From: Tyto alba
Taxonomy: Eukaryota; Chordata; Aves; Strigiformes; Tytonidae
Assembly: GCF_018691265.1 (NCBI RefSeq)
Contig: NW_024881279.1
Location: 5,547,243-5,611,242 of the forward strand
DNA: 64,000 nucleotides
Reading direction: 5' to 3'
Shown: one piece after another, positions 57,831-64,000 of the stretch
Layout: the number at the start of each line of letters is the position of its first letter
Numbering within the stretch: the first letter of the stretch is position 1
Notes under the pieces: model-generated
What the model was told of the DNA's origin: nothing
Databases searched by the model: none
Seen by the model: only the letters and a program-made list of their open reading frames with translations
Program-made: the position numbers and the translations under genes

Positions 57831-60800
57831 TTGAAACTCAAGTACTGTCCCAGTAAAATAGAAATTTAGGAGAAGTTTAGTGAGCTGTTTTCTTACTGTT
57901 TATTAGCCTTATTTTTTAAGATTGAGGGGAGAAAAACTTTTTGTTACCAAGATACTACAGAAATAGAGGTTGAAATAGTAATTGGTGGTATGCACAAATT
58001 AAAAGAAATCCCATGGGGTTTTTTTGGCAGGATGAGTACAAAAATACTGAATCCCAATTCCACAAGGATATCCAGGTAAGATCTACAGAAAGGACAAATT
58101 AATTATTTGTTTAGGATAAAACTGAAGCAAGTGTTGATACTGCTTGATCTTGTCTGTGCTTCTGGCTTTGGGATTTAATTTGGTTAGCAGGCTGCCACCT
58201 TGCAGTAATACTCCAAGTTCTCTCATTTTCTCAATAATAATCGCTTTTTTTCCTCTGAATGTGCAACTGCACTATACTAAGGAGGATCCAATCACTCTGA
58301 GAGTAATTTATTTTATATGTATCTTCTGATACTGTTTTGATGTTTTTGCTTCCAAAACAATGATTGCCATGTAAAGTTCCCAGGAGATTTTCTACGATAG
58401 TATTACCTAGATGATACAGTCTCTAATCTGTAACATCTCAAATTAAGTGTTTCAGTGGCTTGTTGACTTTCCAGAAACTTTATATGGACTTGTATTAATA
58501 GTTTTCTATATAAGTAAAACCCAAAATTTTGTTATTAGAAGTTTTAAATCTTTAATTTATGGAATTAAAGGGGTTTTTAAATTGATTTTACTAGTCGTTC
58601 TCTGGGGAATTTAGAGGTACAGTAACAGTTGATAATTACATCTCTGAGTAGCTAGCCAAAGTAACCTGTGAAATTAATTGTTCATTTATGTGTTTTTCAG
58701 TAGAAGGAAAAAGCTTTGGGCCTCTTCCACTCCCACTCTAACCTGCACTGTGTGTTAAATGAGTCAGAGGCTACTTCTGTTCACTGCTACATAAAAAGCA
58801 AATATCTTACTGGCATTTCAAGTAATGTTGGGTGTCCTATACCCTGTGCCAAGAGAAACCTGCCTTGTCCTGGAGTGCTCCCTGCCCGGTTGTAGCCAGG
58901 GACTGTGCCTTCTCTGACACCACCCCAGGAAATCCCACTCATCTAGAAAAAGTGTTTCATAGAAGTTAGGAAAACTTGGGAAATTACTTATACTATAGAT
59001 ACTCTGGTCTGAGGACACTGGTGCTTGAAGTGTTGATCAGTGCACTAATCTGGCTTTTCCAAATAGCTTTCTTGAACTAAGCTCTTGGTATCATGGAAAT
59101 GCTGACTTAATTTAACTTGTCAAATTGAGTATTTTGGCCTATGTGATTTAGAGCTTGTGTTTTCCAGACACTGCTAGCATAAAAAAATCATTGGACTATG
59201 CTCAGTGATGATACTGTCTCTAGTTTCCCTTGAAATCTTAAGCACTGTCTAGGATGCAGAGCAAGCTGTCTTCTGTGTGCACTGAGGCATTTGTAAAAAG
59301 TCCCAAAATACCTGTGAATTGTCAGCCACTCAGGTAAAAGTGAATGCTTTTAGACACTACACTGTCTTAATGCTCAGTTAGTACTGGTGAAAGAATTGGC
59401 TTACGCTGATAAGCATTTTGTAGTTGGCCAGCATTAGCACTTTGGGTTGGTAACATTGAACAGAAATAATCATTCCCTTTATTTTTGGATATCTGTGTAT
59501 AAACTTTGAAGTAAAGAAATGTGTATTTTTGTCATATAGACACAGCAGAGATGGTTGTCTGTATTTCTGCAGTCTGAATTCTCGCTCCAACCACTTACAA
59601 ATTTAATAGCAAAGCAGAAGAAGTCTGCATGCTGGAAAGTAGCTCACCCGGGCTGAAAAACAGCCTACGCAAGCTATGGAGTGGAGGTACGAGACTCGTG
59701 CAAGCTGTCAAGCATCTGTCCCCGGCCTTCTTTTTGTGCTGTGGGAACAGCGAAAGTCAAAGTAGAAACTAAATTTTTTGAGAAAAAAGGCATCCTATTA
59801 ATTCCCACAGCATAAAACCACCACCAAAACTACTGAAAGGACCGCACTCTCCGAGTCCTCATGTCTTGCTGCTTCTCCCAGATGTTCAACTCAGTTGTTC
59901 TTTTCCTTGACTTTCTATTGCTTTCAAGTTGGCAGAAGGGTCCTTTAGCCTCGTAAGAAACATAATCTTGAAGTCTCTGTTCCTTTTACCTCTTAGCATG
60001 TGTGTTGTCCCCTACCCAGGTGAAGGGGACTGTGTGCCCAGGTTTTCAGACATCCTGGGGAGAACAGTGTGTTGTGCCTTGAGTCTGTGCGAGCCATTTG
60101 TTGCAGCTGGTTAAAACACCCAGTCTGGCTTTCTCCACCCCATGTTTCTACATTTAGCAGTATTTTCCTCTAAAACCACCCTGAGAGGTCTCCAAGTCCA
60201 GTTCAGTCAAAGGACTAGACCTCAACATTCATAATAAGGATCCTTTGGCTGACTGAGTTCTTAGGGCACATTCACATTAAAAAGAGGGAACAAGCCATAA
60301 CAAAAGCCAACTTAGCCTGAGCACAAACGCACTCAACACCTGTGTGATAGGTCCTTCAGTGTCCTACAATTTCCAGGTGCTTTGCATCAACTTATTTTAA
60401 AATCTGTTGTTCTTGTTAACTGCCTTATAGGGCCACGTGTTCAAGTGTGCTGTACAAATATTTCTTTATGCAATATATTTTAGCTCTAGCTGAGTGCAAA
60501 CACAAGGGAAGGTCTGGCTTGTGATTCTCTCAGTCCTCCTGTTCTCTGCTTCTAAAGGTAAGCCTGCGACTGCAGTCTCATCAGCTGGTAAATGCAGTTA
60601 TAGGGTATGCGAGAGTCCAGTTAAAAGCAAAATATTGCAGCTGCTGACAACATATAACATTGAAAATACAAAAAAAAATCAGTCTGAAAGTTCATTCTAA
60701 AAATCTGGAGGCAGGCAATCTATCCCAGCAGGGATACCTTTCCAGCCAAGACATTTTTTTTCACTACTACCTTAAGTTCGTGCTGGATTGCTAATAATCC

Positions 60801-63800
60801 TCTGCTCTTCTAAGGATGGCGAGAAGCCAGAGTCCCAACAGTGTCCTGTTTTCTGAGCACGATGGTCACACCTGATCTAGAACAAGTGGTTGCTGTTGGG
60901 CAGTCCCGCAGCGAGCAGTTCTGCGTGAATGTCCCCGTTGAAGGAGCTCTGCTCTAGAAGGGACACTGAAAGTACTCACTTTAGTGCTAGAAGTGAAGAC
61001 ACAGACCTATAGAAAATCATATGAGAGAAGCACGTTGTTAATTCTTTAATCTAGACTTTTTGCTGTGCTTTCTGCAATGTTTTCCTAAAAGGTAAGTGAC
61101 TGGAAACTGCTAAGGAGCCAGACCAGCCGTAGCTTCAAAGTAGCTTTATGCCATGTCAATCAGTTTTGTAATTAACTAACTCCCTGTATTGCTGCTTGAA
61201 TGGTGCCTGCTGGTGCTACTCTGGAGGGAAGAGAGGCAGGACAAAAGCAGTGTAAGGGCAGTCATGGGACTGTGTGGCCGGACATCGCCAGAGCCCACCA
61301 GCCTCCTGCTCGTGGTATGAGTTGGTTTTGGCATGAGACAAAGCTGTTGTCAAAGGAGTGCTGAGTTACCAGGGGCTCGGCTGCCCCAGATTGGAGGGGA
61401 GGTGGTTTCAGAAACAGTGACAAGGTTGTGGAAATGCTTTAGGTGCCCTGACCCACTGCAGGCAATGTAGGACAACTAAAGCAAAGTAGAAGTCTAATAA
61501 AGACAAAATGATAGGGAGTTTTTATACATATCGGCAGATTAATGAGAAATCTCTTTTTTTTTCCAGTCTTAAATCTTGTAAAAGAAAATAAAATTCAAGC
61601 TTGTGTTCAGAAATAAGCTTGCTAAGTTATTGCGTCCCTTCCACAAAGGCAAACCCTCTAAAACACCTTCACTTCCATGGAGATGTGAGGTGAGGGGTTC
61701 GGGGGGTGAGGTTTGAGGGAGTGGAAGTTGTTGGGTCATCTCCAGCCATTCCATGTTCCTGCTTCTTGCAGAGCTTCTTTCCGTAAGACATTAAAAAAAC
61801 AAAAAAAAACCAAAAAAACAAAAACAACAACAAACCCAACTTTTTAAATAAACGGCTCTTTTTGTTCTAAGGCCAGCTTTATTTTGTTTTTGTTTTTTAT
61901 AAATATTTTCTTTCCATTTTCTTTTTGAAATTACCTGTCTGCTATTGCAAACAGCATGGTTATTTCCAGGACTAAATAAGAAGTGCTGTGTAATCCTGTT
62001 GCTCCTGCAAAATCTCATTTTCTGAAATCTCTTAGATAGAGAAACTGCTGTCAGCAAACTCATGAGCCTCTCAAGAAAGCTTTGAGCTGTGTGGGTGACT
62101 TTGACTTTAGAGCTGGATTGGAGGAATTTGAGAGACAATGCAAAACGGACAAAACAGGGTCTTTTCTATAAGAACCAAATGGAGACACTAGTTTTCATGA
62201 GAGTTGTGAGATCTCAGGTCTCTGATGAACAGTCTCACTCTAAAAGATCTTTATATTCTCCTTAAGTTTTCTGTAAGAAATCGGAGATAATTATAGTATG
62301 TTAAACTTGGAAGTGCAAGTTCAGGAGTGAACAGGTTGTGTCCATGGAGATTATTCAGCAGTGGTACTCCCAGCACTGCCTGAGCAAACACTCAGCCCCT
62401 CAGGGAGGAATTTGATACTGCCAGGGGGGAAAAAATGTGGGAGAGAGGAGGAAAAAAACTTGTGAAGACGTGACTGTGTGTGCAACTTGCTGCCTGAGAG
62501 ACTTTCTGTATGGATTAGTAGATTTAAACCAAAATTCCTTGCTTATACCTATAGTTTCTGTATTTGCTCAGGGTCTTGCCAGTTAAGGCTTGGAAGAAGC
62601 AACCTCCTAAAGCCAAATGCGCTGTGAACACAATCTGAATGTGTCTCCCTTTCATCTTTTCTGCCTGATGTATCTGCCAGTGTTTTAAGTGTTCTGAATA
62701 CCAGGTAGCTAAAGCTTCTGGCTTTTAAAAGGTTTAGGAGAACGAGGACCGTGGTCAGAGCAGAGTTCAGGGAGGGACACCTTGTCTTGGCAGAGCAGAA
62801 CCAAACCTCTTGTCCAACACATCTGCTGGGATCCGGTCTGACCTCCTGCTCCTACGTATGAGTTGGGTGTAGCTGCTTGGCAATAGGAAATTGAGGCTCA
62901 GACCCAACTCAGCCTCTTCAGCCATTCTCTGAAATAACTGTAAGTAGCGGAAGGACAGAAAAAAACTCAGGAGGAGTGTAACTAAACCCTTGCTCTTGTT
63001 AGCAGTCGCTAATGGCTTTATGTAAGTCCTCAGCTTTTTCTCTTAATGGAAGCTGAGTTGCAGAGGAGCCTTCATCTTGGTGATTCCTGTTTTGAAGTGG
63101 TGTCCTGGGATAAGGGCTTTTCATTTCTTTTGAAGAGGATACTAGAAGAAAACTCATTAGAGCAAGTGCAGTTACAAATTACTGTGGCTCTTGTGGTTTG
63201 ACACCAGTTTGGAGAGCGTGATCATGCAACACAGCTTTGCTTTCTGCTTTGCTGTGTGGCACCAGGGTATTTACCAGCCTGAGGCATCCCAAATAGACAT
63301 GAACTATTTAGCTTTCGGGCTTTATTCCTTGCCTTTTGCCTTGCTGTGTAGTTTGACTGACTTATGAGTCCTACAGATGAGTCCTTTCCAGGCTTCAGTT
63401 GTGATGGCCATGTGGCATGGGGTGTGGAAACTGCTCAGCTCCTGGTTTTTGATCGGATGAAAGGGAAATGCAGGAGAGCAAATGCTCATAGAAAAGCCCA
63501 CCTACAGGTAGGAAATGCGAGAAGAAAGATGAGTCCTGCTGGATACCCAAAATGTTTAACAAACGCAGAGTTCAGGCAGAGTAATGGGATGAGTGAGCTC
63601 CCAACTTTGGGGTGCTCTTGCAGAGGAGCATCGCACGGGTGGCAGCTCCTGGGTTCCTCAGTACCAGTGCTACGGCAAATTCCCTGTGAGCAGTGTCTGT
63701 GCCAACAGCTCAGACAGCTGGGTTCAAAATCAACTGTGGACTAAGGAATGAAAGCCTGCGGACTGAAATATAACAATAATAGTGATCTGTTGGAAGGGTG

Positions 63801-64000
63801 GCATCAGATGTGAAAGGTCTCACTGCTTCCAGGTGGAAGTAATGAGTTGTTTCCCTGGCCCAGAGGAAGAAGAGTTAAAACCTTATTTAACATGCAGGTC
63901 CTGATTCAGCAGAGCACATAACCATGTATTTTAAGTGTACAGATGCTCTCTGGAGCGTTATGGGAGCTACTCATCTTCTGAAAGCAAAGCATATAATTAA
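57831..64000. other. Downstream intergenic DNA, no gene seen
   Basis: No coding exon supported. Open frames are short; the largest (63364-63744, plus, 126 codons) is not recognised. It contains an A-rich CAAA tract (61793-61840) and a T-run near 61553. A weak antisense-MIR phrase GGAAATTGAGGCTCAGA sits at 62886-62902. In human the next gene is TRPC7 on the opposite strand; none of its exons is visible here. Confidence 0.5.
61793..61840. repeat. A-rich (CAAA)n tract
   Basis: A-runs broken by C over about 48 bp, then CCCAACTTTTTAAATAAA. Simple low-complexity DNA. Confidence 0.85.

Noticed and set aside
62886..62902. Antisense MIR phrase GGAAATTGAGGCTCAGA
   Set aside because: Too short on its own; the flanks do not continue the MIR consensus.
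63364..63744. Plus-strand open frame of 126 codons near the window end
   Set aside because: Does not resemble a TRPC7 exon or any domain I know. The strand is also opposite to that expected of TRPC7.
57831..64000. Exons of TRPC7, the expected downstream neighbour on the minus strand
   Set aside because: No ion-channel-like peptide in any minus frame. The gene probably lies beyond the window.

Overview
The window is vertebrate nuclear DNA, most likely from a bird or a close sauropsid relative. The evidence is one multi-exon gene with GT-AG introns, a CpG-island promoter, a CR1 LINE, old palindromic repeats of a type common in bird and reptile genomes, three worn MIR-like SINEs, and none of the Alu, B1 or young L1 repeats of mammals. 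There are no operons, CRISPR arrays, phage or bacterial features. The species cannot be fixed from the sequence.

The one gene I can identify with confidence is SMAD5, on the plus strand. Six coding exons (45459-45861, 47120-47371, 48557-48676, 49329-49550, 51964-52220, 53153-53296) join without a frame break into 1398 nt, or 465 codons plus stop. That is the length of human SMAD5. Every junction is GT-AG. The protein has the MH1 domain with its zinc-binding Cys/His set, a proline/serine linker with a PPAY motif, an MH2 domain and the C-terminal SSVS tail phosphorylated by BMP type I receptors. The N-terminus (MTSMAS) and the tail context (LNPISSVS) separate SMAD5 from SMAD1 and SMAD9.

Layout. 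1-34.98 kb is upstream intergenic DNA with no coding exon I can support. It holds a 1.35 kb minus-strand CR1 copy (25.08-26.43 kb), two MIR-like SINEs, several palindromic repeats, an inverted pair of POU octamers (14.85 kb), and a small GC-rich block with a donor site (27.4-27.56 kb) that could be an unannotated first exon. 34.99-36.2 kb is the CpG island and presumed promoter with noncoding exon 1, followed by an extreme T43 tract. About 36.1-45.2 kb is the large first intron, with a MIR remnant. 45.2-53.3 kb carries the last leader exon and the coding exons. 53.3 to about 57.83 kb is a long 3' UTR with several poly(A) signals and matches to miR-155, miR-135 and Pumilio. About 57.83-64 kb is downstream intergenic DNA. 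In human the flanking genes are TGFBI upstream and TRPC7 downstream; no exon of either is visible here.

I found no new biological system. The observations most worth checking are regulatory: the leader uORFs, the 3' UTR sites, the possible upstream exon, the octamer palindrome and the ancient repeats around SMAD5.
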